A stretch of 64,000 nt of DNA, from the NCBI GenBank assembly GCA_002337125.1, contig DDFJ01000001.1, positions 893,597-957,596 on the forward strand, read 5' to 3'. Numbering within the stretch: position 1 is the first letter of the stretch; every line of letters starts with the position of its first letter. Positions 55,451-64,000 of the stretch are shown one piece after another. This DNA is from Chitinophagaceae bacterium UBA1931 (GTDB lineage: Bacteria > Bacteroidota > Bacteroidia > Chitinophagales > Chitinophagaceae). Under the pieces are notes generated by a model. That model did not search any database. It was given only the letters and a program-made list of their open reading frames with translations, and was not told the origin of the DNA. The translations under genes were made by a program, and so were the position numbers.

Positions 55451-56251
55451 ATGGGAACCCGAATTTTACTCTTCGGTTTAATGTTAGCTGGGCTTAGTTC
55501 CTGTGCTACTTACCGTGTTGGACAAACACCTGATGATGTTTATTATTCACCTGTAAAAGAAGCCAGTACTTATGCACAAGTAGATAAGGACCAGGATAAC
55601 AGGCTTTCTTATAACGATCGCAACCTGGAAGACCGCCGTCTTCGCCAGGAAATCCGTGATCCACGTCTTCGTTACTATGATGATTATTACTGGGATACTC
55701 CACGTTATGGAAGCTGGGGTTGGAATACATGGAATAATCCTTACAACACCTGGGGATGGAATAATTACTGGGGCATGAACTACGGCTGGGGTAATTACAA
55801 CAGCTATGGTTACAATCCTTATAACCCCTGGACTTATGGATATAAAGGCTATTCAAATTATATTTTAATTCCCGGAGGTAATAATACAATTGTTGTTGGT
55901 GGACCAGGTACTCCTGCCCATAGCAATGTAGTACGCTATTCATCACCCATACAGCGATACCCTTCAAATTCCGGATCAAGCTTCTCCAAACCGGGTTCTA
56001 ACGGAGGGCGCTATTTCAGCAATAATAACAGCGGTAGTAGTAATGGCAGAACAGGATTTTTTGGTGGTGGAAGCAACAACAATTCTTCTTCCAACTATAA
56101 TTCAGGTTCTTCTTCTTCCTCATCAGGAACAAGTAACCATACATACACTCCTAGCAGCAGTTCATCATCATCATCTTCATCTTCTTCAAGTAGCAGCAGT
56201 AGTTCTTCTTCAAGTTCATCAGGAGGTTCTGCAGGCGGCCGTCGTAACTAA
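55451..56251 (+). CDS. Tyr/Trp/Asn- and Ser-rich surface lipoprotein
   Basis: 266 residues with a lipoprotein signal (ILLFGLMLAGLSSC, Cys18). An acidic/basic segment (RNLEDRRLRQEIRDPRLRYYDD) is followed by a region rich in Trp, Tyr, Asn and Gly (about 83-140, W-N-N-x-x-x-W-G repeats) and a tail with about 27 serines in a row interrupted only near the end (about 231-257). The serine codons are mixed (TCA, TCT, TCC, AGC, AGT), so this is not a simple DNA repeat. Function unknown; structural or adhesive surface protein is a guess. FadL-like gene follows 41 bp later. Confidence 0.75.
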   Translation: MGTRILLFGLMLAGLSSCATYRVGQTPDDVYYSPVKEASTYAQVDKDQDNRLSYNDRNLEDRRLRQEIRDPRLRYYDDYYWDTPRYGSWGWNTWNNPYNTWGWNNYWGMNYGWGNYNSYGYNPYNPWTYGYKGYSNYILIPGGNNTIVVGGPGTPAHSNVVRYSSPIQRYPSNSGSSFSKPGSNGGRYFSNNNSGSSNGRTGFFGGGSNNNSSSNYNSGSSSSSSGTSNHTYTPSSSSSSSSSSSSSSSSSSSSSSSGGSAGGRRN

Positions 56252-56292
56252 AAGGTGATTGATTTTAATGAAATTCCACAAATAACCATTTT

Positions 56293-57873
56293 ATGAAAAA
56301 AATTTTCATAGCAGGAATTGCTATGTGCTTAATACAAGAGATAAACGCCCAGGATATTTTCGATGCATTGCGTTTCTCCTATCAGCCCGTTTCTACTGGA
56401 TCGGCACGTATACAGGCAATTGGCGGAGCAAATATTTCTCTTGGCGGCGATATCAGTTCCAGCTTCATTAATCCGGCAGGTCTTGCACAGTTCAGAACAA
56501 ATGAAATAGTTTTCAGCCCGGCTTTCAATCTCAACTCGGATAAAATGTTGTACAACGATCAGACAACAACCGGCAGCAAAAACAAATTCAACATTGGAAC
56601 AAGCGGTTTTATTTTTGGCTGGGGGAACCGTTACAATAATAACAGCACTGCACTTTCATTTGCTGTAAACAGAACAGCAAATTTCAATTCCGGTTTTTCT
56701 TATGGAGGAACAAACCTGAACAGCTCCTATTCGTTTAAATGGATTGAAGAAGTTGACAACAGCAGCGCCACCAGCGTGGATGATATCAGGAAAAATTTTC
56801 CATTAGGTGCAAGCCAGGCTTACGAATCTTATTTACTTGATATTGATGCCAACGGGCATTTATTCACTTATGCAAGTACAGATAAAATGTTGAACCAGAA
56901 GTTTGCTTATCAAACAGGCGGTGGCATGACCGAAGCCGCAATCGCAATGGCATGGAACAGGAACAATAAATTCCTTTATGGTGTTACCATTGGTATTCCC
57001 ATTATTAATTACGAACGAAAAAGCACCATCACTGAAAAAGACGGGACTGGAAATACAAACAATGATTTTGACAGTTTTATTTTCAGGGAGAATCTTAAAA
57101 CAACAGGTACCGGTTTTAATGCCAAGCTTGGTATTATTTTCAAACCGGTTGAATATTTCCGTATTGGTTTAACCTTCCACACCCCATCGATAATTTCATT
57201 GAAAGATGTGGCTGATGCAAGCATAACCAGCAACATTGAAAATCTTTCACGCCGTTTGAATAACGATCCTTCAAAACCTACATCTTATACGTACAATACA
57301 GCTGATATAAACAGCGTAGCAGGAATTAACGGAAGTGATAACGTTTATAATTACCAATTAAACACACCCTGGAAATTAGGTGCAAGTGTATCATACGTAT
57401 TCCGTGAAATAAACGATGTTACAAAACAAAAAGCTTTCATTACCGGTGATGTTGAACTGGTGAATTATAAAGCAATGTCGTACAGCAGCAGCGAAAATGT
57501 TCCGTCGCAAAGTGAAGTGGATTATTTCAAAGGATTAAACACATCCATTGATAACACTTACAAGATGGCTGTAAATGCAAAAATTGGTGGTGAGCTGAAG
57601 TTTAAAACATTGATGGTTCGTGCCGGATTTAACTATATGGGAAGCCCTTACAGCAAAGACTTTTTATCAGGTTCAAATGTAAAGGGATGGCGCATGACAC
57701 CAAGCCTTGGTGTTGGATACAGGGATAAAGGCATGTTCATTGATCTTACTTATGCGCATGGTTTTGGAAGAAACTTCCATATACCTTATACATTGAGTTC
57801 GGCTACATTCCCTTATGCAAAAGATAATTATTACAACGGTCAGATTACTGCAACTGTAGGATTTAAGTTTTAA
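56293..57873 (+). CDS. OmpP1/FadL-type outer-membrane transport protein
   Basis: 526 residues, signal peptide (1-19, IQEINA), then SARIQAIGGANISLGGDISS and SSFINPAGLAQFRTNEI, the N-terminal hatch region of FadL-like barrels. Beta strands continue to the C-terminal phenylalanine (ITATVGFKF). It probably lets hydrophobic compounds across the outer membrane. It is co-oriented with the lipoprotein and ends at a strong hairpin. Confidence 0.9.
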   Translation: MKKIFIAGIAMCLIQEINAQDIFDALRFSYQPVSTGSARIQAIGGANISLGGDISSSFINPAGLAQFRTNEIVFSPAFNLNSDKMLYNDQTTTGSKNKFNIGTSGFIFGWGNRYNNNSTALSFAVNRTANFNSGFSYGGTNLNSSYSFKWIEEVDNSSATSVDDIRKNFPLGASQAYESYLLDIDANGHLFTYASTDKMLNQKFAYQTGGGMTEAAIAMAWNRNNKFLYGVTIGIPIINYERKSTITEKDGTGNTNNDFDSFIFRENLKTTGTGFNAKLGIIFKPVEYFRIGLTFHTPSIISLKDVADASITSNIENLSRRLNNDPSKPTSYTYNTADINSVAGINGSDNVYNYQLNTPWKLGASVSYVFREINDVTKQKAFITGDVELVNYKAMSYSSSENVPSQSEVDYFKGLNTSIDNTYKMAVNAKIGGELKFKTLMVRAGFNYMGSPYSKDFLSGSNVKGWRMTPSLGVGYRDKGMFIDLTYAHGFGRNFHIPYTLSSATFPYAKDNYYNGQITATVGFKF

Positions 57874-57896
57874 TTTCTTACTTCGAATAAAACAGG

Positions 57897-57926
57897 AAGC
57901 GGATCAGTTTTGATCCGCTTTTTTTA
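57897..57926 (+). terminator. Intrinsic terminator after the FadL-like gene
   Basis: AAGCGGATCA and TGATCCGCTT form a 10-bp stem around GTTT, followed by a T-run. The stem overlaps the last codons of the convergent miaA (stop at 57904-57906). Confidence 0.9.
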
Positions 57927-58821
57927 TTTCTTCCCTGATGTATTGTTCAATTTCAGTTATTTGTTTTGGATGAAACCATTTAATCTGTTCATCACGCCTG
58001 AACCATGTTAACTGCCGCTTGGCATAATGTCGTGAGTTTTGCTTGATTTTGCTGATGGCTGTTTCAAGATTACAGTTACCATCAAAAAAATCAAACAACT
58101 CCCTGTAGCCAACTGTTTGCAATGCATTGAAATGACGAAGATGATAAACTGATTCAGCTTCTTTCAGCAACCCTTCATCCATCATAATATCTACACGCTG
58201 GTTAATGCGGTTGTACAACTCTTCCCGTGGCAAATCCAACCCGATTTTAATGATATTAAAATCCCTTTTTTGCTTCTCGCCTTTTCTGAATGTGATAATT
58301 GACTTCCCGGTTTGCAAAACAATTTCCAAAGCCCTGAGCATACGCTGAGGGTTCTGCATTTCGCCTTTTGCTGCAAACAAAGGATCAAGTTCAGTTAATT
58401 GTTGCTGCAGCCATTCAATACCGTTCTGTTTAAGTTTGTCCTGGAGTTCTGTTCTCAGTTCTTCTTTTACAGCAGGAATTTCATCCATGCCTTCACAAAA
58501 AGCTTTGATGTACAAACCTGTGCCACCAACCATTACAGCAACGTTATGCTCATTGAAAATCTGCTGAACTGCATTTAATGCATAGGTTTCATAGGAAGCA
58601 GCAGTAACTTCATCATGAACCGAATGAGAATTGATAAAATGATGTTTTACCAGTTTTAACTCCTCTGCTGAAGGTTTGGCTACACCAATAGAAATTTCTT
58701 TAAAGCATTGCCGTGAATCGGCTGAAATAATTTCAGTGGAAAATTGTTGTGCAAGATGAACTGCTGCTGCAGTTTTACCAACAGCCGTTGGCCCAACAAT
58801 AAGAATAACTGTTTTTTGCAT
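57904..58821 (-). CDS. miaA: tRNA dimethylallyltransferase MiaA
   Basis: 305 residues. P-loop VGPTAVGKT (9-17), ISADSRQCFKEISIGVAKPS, VGGTGLYIKAFCEG, and the C-terminal FNALQTVGYRELFDFFDGN and KRQLTWFRRDEQIKWF. It isopentenylates A37 of tRNAs reading UNN codons. Full length and monocistronic in appearance. Confidence 0.97.
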   Translation of the reverse strand: MQKTVILIVGPTAVGKTAAAVHLAQQFSTEIISADSRQCFKEISIGVAKPSAEELKLVKHHFINSHSVHDEVTAASYETYALNAVQQIFNEHNVAVMVGGTGLYIKAFCEGMDEIPAVKEELRTELQDKLKQNGIEWLQQQLTELDPLFAAKGEMQNPQRMLRALEIVLQTGKSIITFRKGEKQKRDFNIIKIGLDLPREELYNRINQRVDIMMDEGLLKEAESVYHLRHFNALQTVGYRELFDFFDGNCNLETAISKIKQNSRHYAKRQLTWFRRDEQIKWFHPKQITEIEQYIREEIKKADQN

Positions 58822-58896
58822 CTACAAATGAGTTTGTACAGAACTCAGCTGTATGTTTAATGATTGTAATTAAAATTGATAACTGTTGATGCAGAG

Positions 58897-59460
58897 TTAG
58901 AACGCAGTATCATCTTCTGTGCTTTCATCTTCCTCCTCTCCGGTACCATCTTCTTCTTCACCTTCTTCACCAAAACCATCACCAACTGAAGCTAAATCGT
59001 ATTTCTCTTCCACTTCAGCAAGTTTATCGCCAACCAATCCTTTCGTTCCGTATTGACTTGGTGCAATTCCTTCGCTGCGTACAGTGCAGGGATAAACCAG
59101 CTTTGGATTTTCTTCTTTACTTACATTAATAAGCTCAACAAGAAAAGTCCAGTTTTTATTAAAATCGTAGATGTAAATAAACTTCTGATTCGGTTCACGA
59201 ATTTCACTGCCAACAGTCGTTTCTTCCATCAGCAATGGCTCAGCTTTATAAGGCTTGTCGTATTTCTCCAATGAAATTTCACGGCCACGCTGCCAATGAT
59301 CGTTACTGCGATGAAAGGTTGCCTTGTGTTTATTATCAAACTCATATGCTTTCAGAATAGCATCATGCAACTCTTTAAAGTTTTGCGTATGCTTAATGGC
59401 AACATCCCTGTAAACTGCATCATCTTCTTCCCAATAAACCCTGAAACGTAAAACAGCCAT
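58897..59460 (-). CDS. Plasmid pRiA4b ORF-3-like protein
   Basis: 187 residues. The family signature is clear: a start with LRFRVYWEEDDAVYRDVAIK, FKELHDAILKAYEFDNKHKA and YIYDFNKNWTFLVELIN. The C-terminal 30 residues are almost all Asp/Glu/Gly (EEGEEEDGTGEEEDESTEDD). The family is widespread on chromosomes despite the plasmid name and has no settled function. Confidence 0.85.
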   Translation of the reverse strand: MAVLRFRVYWEEDDAVYRDVAIKHTQNFKELHDAILKAYEFDNKHKATFHRSNDHWQRGREISLEKYDKPYKAEPLLMEETTVGSEIREPNQKFIYIYDFNKNWTFLVELINVSKEENPKLVYPCTVRSEGIAPSQYGTKGLVGDKLAEVEEKYDLASVGDGFGEEGEEEDGTGEEEDESTEDDTAF

Positions 59461-59541
59461 AAATAAATTTGAAGTGATTAATTTGAAATCTGAGATGCGT
59501 AAGCAAGCTTATCCATCCAAATGTCAACAACAAAAATAGAT

Positions 59542-60963
59542 TTATTCCCTCACAGGAACAAGATTTACTTCCTTCGCTTTTTGCAGCATAAATTCAAAAG
59601 CAGCATCGTAATTATTTTCAATCTGCCCGTCAAGAATCGCATCTTTAATTGCCGTTTTCAGGTCGCCAACAATTTTTGAAGGAGGAACATTGAATGTCTG
59701 CATAATGATTTCTCCCGTGATTGGTGGCTGCCAGGTGCGTATATGATCTTTCTCTTCCACTTCACGGCAACGCATACGAACCATTTCAAAATTCTGCAGG
59801 TAACGTTGCACCTTATGCTGATTCTTGGAAGTAATATCAGCATTGCATAACATCATCAATGCATCAAAATCTTCGCCTGCGTCAAACAACAACCGGCGTA
59901 TCGCACTATCGGTAATATTTTCTTTGGTTAAACTGATGGGACGCAGGTGCAGCTCCACCAGCTTTTTCACAAACTTCATTTTTTCATTCATCGGAAGTTT
60001 GAGCTGTGTAAAAATCTTAGGCACCATTCTTCCACCCACCACCTCATGACCATGAAACGTCCAGCCATGACCTTGCTCAAAACGTTTGGTGGCCGGCTTA
60101 CCAATATCGTGCAGGATAGCCGCCCAGCGCAACCACAAGTCAGTTGTATGTTCTGAAATATTATCGAGTACCTGGATGGTGTGATAAAAATTATCCTTGT
60201 GGCCTTTGCCATCAATGTATTCAGCACCGGCAAGATCTACCATCTGCGGGAAAATAATTTTCAGCAAACCACATTTGTACAGCAATTCAAAACCAATGGA
60301 AGGCTTTGGACTCAATACAATTTTATTCAGCTCATCAGCAATCCGTTCTTTCGAAACAATACGGATGCGTTCTGCATTTTCAATAATACCAATCCATGTT
60401 TCAGGTAAAATGGAAAAACCAAGTTGTGAAGCAAAACGAACAGCACGCATCATCCGTAACGGATCATCGCTGAACGTTGTACCCGGTTCCAATGGTGTGC
60501 GGATGATTTTCAGCTCAAGGTCTTCAATACCATTAAAGGGATCAACCAATTGCCCGTAATCATCTTTATTTAAACTGATGGCAAGTGCATTGATGCTGAA
60601 ATCCCTGCGCTTCTGATCATCATCCAATGTGCCGGGTTCCACTTCAGGTTTTCTTGAATGCGATGCATAGCTTTCTTTACGTGCACCAACAAATTCAATT
60701 TCAAAACCATCCACCTTTATATTAGCTGTACCGAATGTTTTAAAATAAGCTACCTGCGGCTGCGGAGTAAAACGGGAAGCCACTTCATGCGCAAGAGCAA
60801 TACCATCGCCTACACAAACACAATCAAGATCCTTACAATCTCTTTGTAATAATTTATCTCTTACAAAACCACCAACAAGATAACAGGGCACATTCATCTT
60901 CTGTGCACAATCTCCAATGATCTGCAATATCTCCAGTTCCTTCTTTGTACAATCAATCATCAT
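59542..60963 (-). CDS. HD-domain CCA-adding-type tRNA nucleotidyltransferase
   Basis: The ATG at 60963 (or 60960) gives about 473 residues; upstream frame is open but unlike the family. Nucleotidyltransferase head: YLVGGFVRDKLLQRDCKDLD and RKPEVEPGTLDDDQKRRDFSINA; neck DPFNGIEDLELKIIRTPLEP followed by DDPLRMMRAVRFAS. An HD domain (WAAILHDIGKPATKR) follows. It adds or repairs the CCA end of tRNAs; the tRNA-Pro in this window lacks an encoded CCA, consistent with need for it. Confidence 0.94.
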   Translation of the reverse strand: MMIDCTKKELEILQIIGDCAQKMNVPCYLVGGFVRDKLLQRDCKDLDCVCVGDGIALAHEVASRFTPQPQVAYFKTFGTANIKVDGFEIEFVGARKESYASHSRKPEVEPGTLDDDQKRRDFSINALAISLNKDDYGQLVDPFNGIEDLELKIIRTPLEPGTTFSDDPLRMMRAVRFASQLGFSILPETWIGIIENAERIRIVSKERIADELNKIVLSPKPSIGFELLYKCGLLKIIFPQMVDLAGAEYIDGKGHKDNFYHTIQVLDNISEHTTDLWLRWAAILHDIGKPATKRFEQGHGWTFHGHEVVGGRMVPKIFTQLKLPMNEKMKFVKKLVELHLRPISLTKENITDSAIRRLLFDAGEDFDALMMLCNADITSKNQHKVQRYLQNFEMVRMRCREVEEKDHIRTWQPPITGEIIMQTFNVPPSKIVGDLKTAIKDAILDGQIENNYDAAFEFMLQKAKEVNLVPVRE

Positions 60964-61060
60964 AGCCGCAAAAATACAACCCTGAGGGTGAATGAAGAAT
61001 TTAGAATGAAAAGTGTAGAATTGAAAAGCAGAAAAGCCACTTTCAATTTTCAATGATTCT

Positions 61061-62221
61061 TTATGAATGAACTACTTTTTCGTACACTTTCATTACCTGT
61101 GCAGCAGTATGTTCATTGGTAAATTTCTGTGCATGCTGCCATCCTTTTTCAACCTGCTGAGCAACAAATTGTTTGTCGTTTAAGATCCGTTTCATTTGTG
61201 CAGCAATTTCTTCAGGCTTGGTTGGATCAACATAAAAAGCACCATCACCACCAGCTTCGGGCAAACAGGAAACATTGGATGTAATAACCGGTATGCGGCT
61301 CCACAATGCTTCCAGCACAGGAATACCAAACCCTTCAAACACGGATGGATAAATCATTCCTTCAGCCATTTGATAAATAGCAGGAAAATCAACAGCCGAT
61401 TGAAAGGTTGGCGAAAATTTTGCCTGAGGTGAATCAGATAAGAAAATAACTTTTTCGTAAACGTTATTCAGGTAAAGAAAATCCTTCACCTGTTGTTTAT
61501 AGGCCGATCCGTTGCCAATTACAACCAGTGGAATGCTGATCTCATCTCCTGCCAGTTGAAGCGCCTTGCATACATTCAGCAGGTTCTTGCGTTCAATGAT
61601 CGATCCTACATAAAGAAAATAACGGTCAGGCAAATGGTAATGTTCTTTCACCCGTTGCTTTACAGTATCTGAAACTGTTTCGCCAAATGAAGGATTGCAG
61701 CTTTGGTAACACACATCAATTTTAGCTGCAGGTATTTTGTAGAACTTGATAATATCCTGTTTGGTTTGTTCGCTGATGGCAATAATCCTGTCGGCATGGT
61801 TACAGGCATACCTGAATTTTCTTGTATAGATTTTTCGGTCAATGAATTTATATTGCTCAGGATAACGTTCATGAATAAGGTCATGAATGGTAACAACTGA
61901 TTTAATCCCTGTTTTATGAATGTTCACCGGTATTTCATGGCTTAGACCGTGGTACAGATCAATCTTCCGTTTCTTTAAATCACGCTTTACCCAATTGCTT
62001 CTCCACAACGACGAAAGTTTTTTTGTAAATATGTTGGAAGGATTTACTTCCGTTATATTCTTCAGCGCATCGAAATAAAACAGCGAAGAAGGTTTTGGAT
62101 TGAATAAATAATAATGATGTTGCGGAAATGATATTGCCAGCGAACGGATTAATGTACGGCTGTAATGTCCTAAACCTGTTTGATTATGATATGCACGTTT
62201 GGCATCAAATGCTATCTGCAT
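61061..62221 (-). CDS. Family 4 (GT-B) glycosyltransferase
   Basis: 386 residues starting MQIAFDAKRAYHNQTGLGHY, with HGLSHEIP and VVTIHDLIHERYPEQYK in the acceptor domain. The donor site is GMIYPSVFEGFGIPVLEALW followed by PVITSNVSCLPEAGGDGAFY, typical of GT4 mannosyl- or similar transferases with the EFGFGxxxxE motif. It is cytoplasmic, for envelope or exopolysaccharide. It starts 63 bp after an outer-membrane protein gene. Confidence 0.92.
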   Translation of the reverse strand: MQIAFDAKRAYHNQTGLGHYSRTLIRSLAISFPQHHYYLFNPKPSSLFYFDALKNITEVNPSNIFTKKLSSLWRSNWVKRDLKKRKIDLYHGLSHEIPVNIHKTGIKSVVTIHDLIHERYPEQYKFIDRKIYTRKFRYACNHADRIIAISEQTKQDIIKFYKIPAAKIDVCYQSCNPSFGETVSDTVKQRVKEHYHLPDRYFLYVGSIIERKNLLNVCKALQLAGDEISIPLVVIGNGSAYKQQVKDFLYLNNVYEKVIFLSDSPQAKFSPTFQSAVDFPAIYQMAEGMIYPSVFEGFGIPVLEALWSRIPVITSNVSCLPEAGGDGAFYVDPTKPEEIAAQMKRILNDKQFVAQQVEKGWQHAQKFTNEHTAAQVMKVYEKVVHS

Positions 62222-62284
62222 GAAATAGAAATTGGGTGCAATTTATTAAATGCAGCTTAAACAGGAACATTCAACTTAACAGGA

Positions 62285-63175
62285 TCAGAAACTGTAAATA
62301 AGTTCAGCCTCACTGTAAAGATGATTACTGATGCTTTCCTGCACCATCTGTGTGCCATTTACAATAGTTGCCGGGTTAACGGGGATGGCCAGTGTAGGCG
62401 TAAACTTCAGTTCCCATTTCTTCAGTTTGTAATCAAAGGGGCAGCTGATTTCATAATCAAGCAGGGTAAAATGTGATGCATCCTGAATGGTGGTGGTAAC
62501 TGTTGTTGTTGTGGTGGTGGAACCGGAATTACCAAGCCCCCTGCCCTTTCCTTTTGATTTAGACAATGCCACACCTGACTTGGAAGCCCTTCCAGAAGTA
62601 TAGTAAGCCTTATAATAGTTTTGTGAGCCTGCATTAAACTTTGCTGATGGAGTTATTTCCAGCCTTTCCTTATCAGCAAAAAAGCTGTGACTTAAACCAG
62701 CTTCCGTAATAATATCGGGCAATGCTCCCAATGTATAACCTGCACCGCCGTTAATGGTTACCCAACCTGCATCATAACCGCCGTACATGCCAATGCTGGT
62801 ATGTATTTCAGCATTCACAGCAAAACTTCCTGTATTATAAAAGAATTGATCGGCATAAATACCACCGTAAAACTTTGGGCCAATGGTAAAATCATAACCC
62901 GCTTCAATCGTCGCCACATCTATCCTGTTGGCGCCACCGTTGGGCATATAGGAAACTGAACCCAGCAAATGAAAACCTGATTTATGAAAGAAACCAATTC
63001 CCGGTGAGAGGTAAGAAATTTTTGCAGAATCAGTTCTTCCCAGGTAAACATTTCGTGAAAGATATTTAGCCGAAACTTCGAAATGTGATTTGGTCTTTTC
63101 AGTTGTGAAATCCTGGGAGTAAGCTGCGTTAAAAATAAATACGGATAATAAAAGGACAATGGTGGATTGCTTCAT
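62285..63175 (-). CDS. Outer-membrane beta-barrel protein, hypothetical
   Basis: From the ATG at 63175 about 296 residues with signal peptide (IVLLLSVFIFNAAYSQ). Alternating beta strands (YNTGSFAVNAEIHTSIGMYG) and a C-terminal aromatic (EAELIYSF) fit a small barrel. A low-complexity insert GKGRGLGNSGSTTTTTTVTT (about residues 210-229) interrupts it. No family name recognised. Confidence 0.7.
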   Translation of the reverse strand: MKQSTIVLLLSVFIFNAAYSQDFTTEKTKSHFEVSAKYLSRNVYLGRTDSAKISYLSPGIGFFHKSGFHLLGSVSYMPNGGANRIDVATIEAGYDFTIGPKFYGGIYADQFFYNTGSFAVNAEIHTSIGMYGGYDAGWVTINGGAGYTLGALPDIITEAGLSHSFFADKERLEITPSAKFNAGSQNYYKAYYTSGRASKSGVALSKSKGKGRGLGNSGSTTTTTTVTTTIQDASHFTLLDYEISCPFDYKLKKWELKFTPTLAIPVNPATIVNGTQMVQESISNHLYSEAELIYSF

Positions 63176-63397
63176 GTTACTTGTTTTCAAATCAAAAATA
63201 CTGGTAACAAGACAGACCAGACGCCGTACATGCTGCCTGATAAAAATTTGATGATTTCATGACTATTCAGAATATCAAAAAAACGAATCAACAATTGTTC
63301 ACAAAAAAAGCACCATCATTGCCACTTACACTTATGAAACAAAAAGAATTGAACTTAATTGTACAGCTTGCTCTATTTTCGCAGCAAAATCGAACTA

Positions 63398-64000
63398 ATG
63401 GAACTGAAAAATCTTATTCTTGAAGCATGGGCAAATCGTGAGCTTCTGAAAGACAATACATACACTGATGCTGTAAGAGCTGTGATTGAAGAAGTGGATA
63501 AAGGACGTTTACGTACTGCCGAACCTACGGAACATGGCTGGCAGGTTAACGAATGGGTAAAACAAGCCATTCTCCTGTACTTTGGTATTCAGCAAATGCA
63601 AACCTGGGACTTGGCTCCTTTTGAGTTTTACGATAAAATGCTGCTCAAGAAAAATTATAAGGAATTAGGTGTTCGTGCTGTTCCTCATGCGGTTGCAAGA
63701 TATGGTGCTTACCTCGCCAAGAACGTGGTACTCATGCCAAGCTATGTAAACATTGGTGCTTATGTTGATGAAGGCACAATGGTTGATACATGGGCAACTG
63801 TTGGAAGCTGTGCACAGATTGGTAAAGGTGTACACCTGAGCGGTGGTGTTGGTATTGGTGGTGTATTGGAACCTCTCCAGGCAAGCCCCGTAATTATTGA
63901 AGACGGGTGTTTTATTGGCAGCCGTTGTATTGTGGTGGAAGGTGTGATTGTTGAAAAAGAAGCCGTACTTGGTGCCAACGTGGTATTAACCAAATCAACC
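63398..64000 (+). CDS. dapD: Tetrahydrodipicolinate N-succinyltransferase DapD, 3' end outside window
   Basis: 201 codons visible from the ATG at 63398. The N-terminal helical part ends in ARYGAYLAKNVVLMPSYVNI, followed by left-handed beta-helix hexapeptides: VDEGTMVDTWATVGSCAQIG, GVGIGGVLEPLQASPVIIED and GCFIGSRCIVVEGVIVEKEA. These match DapD of the lysine/diaminopimelate pathway, which acylates tetrahydrodipicolinate with succinyl-CoA. Usual length is about 270, so roughly a quarter lies beyond the window edge. Confidence 0.96.
   Translation, partial: MELKNLILEAWANRELLKDNTYTDAVRAVIEEVDKGRLRTAEPTEHGWQVNEWVKQAILLYFGIQQMQTWDLAPFEFYDKMLLKKNYKELGVRAVPHAVARYGAYLAKNVVLMPSYVNIGAYVDEGTMVDTWATVGSCAQIGKGVHLSGGVGIGGVLEPLQASPVIIEDGCFIGSRCIVVEGVIVEKEAVLGANVVLTKST

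Noticed and set aside
55506..55979. Long open frame antisense to the Trp/Asn-rich lipoprotein gene
   Set aside because: It mirrors the biased composition of the real gene, has no signal or family resemblance, and lacks a plausible start context.
1..64000. CRISPR arrays, rRNA genes, toxin-antitoxin or phage-defence modules
   Set aside because: I saw no regularly spaced repeats, no rRNA sequence and no recognisable defence genes; the only RNA gene found is tRNA-Pro.

Overview
The window comes from a Bacteroidota chromosome, most likely a Chitinophagaceae-type bacterium. The evidence is a SusC/SusD pair whose SusC carries an N-terminal STN domain, a matching ECF sigma and FecR anti-sigma pair, a lipid-anchored Omp85 protein of the TamL type, archaeal-type ProS, and a textbook Bacteroidota promoter (TTTG, 20-nt spacer, TACATTTG) in front of a tRNA gene. 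The family-level placement is inference from gene style, not from a search.

Region 1 (1-3266, minus): the sensor part of a large propeller-type (hybrid) histidine kinase that runs off the left edge.

Region 2 (about 3.27-33.55 kb) is the most unusual part. A roughly 28.7-kb polysaccharide-utilisation-like locus (PUL), entirely on the minus strand, sits between two related sets of junction sequences. On the left is a decayed 3' end of a serine recombinase gene (about 3287-3465) that ends in a copy of the last bases of tRNA-Pro. On the right is a larger, N-terminally truncated recombinase (about 32649-33545) that reads straight through the antisense of an intact tRNA-Pro(GGG) gene. The two recombinase ends share 172 nt, of which the last 64 nt are identical. 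A second pair of sequences, 90-nt direct repeats at 3765-3854 and 32559-32648 (75/90 identical by my alignment), brackets the PUL itself. This fits successive integrations at one tRNA-Pro hotspot followed by decay of the integrases. Transcription order within the PUL is ECF sigma, FecR anti-sigma, SusC, SusD, GH35, GH3, GH43, GH2, a beta-helix protein, GH20, GH120 beta-xylosidase, a GH141-like beta-helix enzyme, and a GH116-like enzyme interrupted by one in-frame TAG. The enzymes look exo-acting and point to a heteroglycan with beta-linked xylose, galactose and possibly hexosamine or fucose. The exact substrate is not determined.

Region 3 (33.65-42.57 kb) is core genome: a dihydroorotase-like protein with a degenerate metal site, a DUF4199 protein, two glycosyltransferases, a GxxExxY protein, the heptose enzymes GmhA and GmhB, hypotheticals, an NAD(P)-binding protein and an rRNA/tRNA methyltransferase of the SpoU family.

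Region 4 (42.59-64.0 kb): TamL, TruB, then a tightly packed operon SpoIIM-like, DUF4129, DUF4350, MoxR ATPase, DUF58 opposite an RDD protein. These are followed by three small membrane proteins, ProS, a Ser/Asn-rich lipoprotein, a FadL-like porin, MiaA, a pRiA4b ORF-3-like protein, a CCA-adding-type enzyme, a family 4 glycosyltransferase, an outer-membrane protein, and the 5' part of dapD cut by the right edge.
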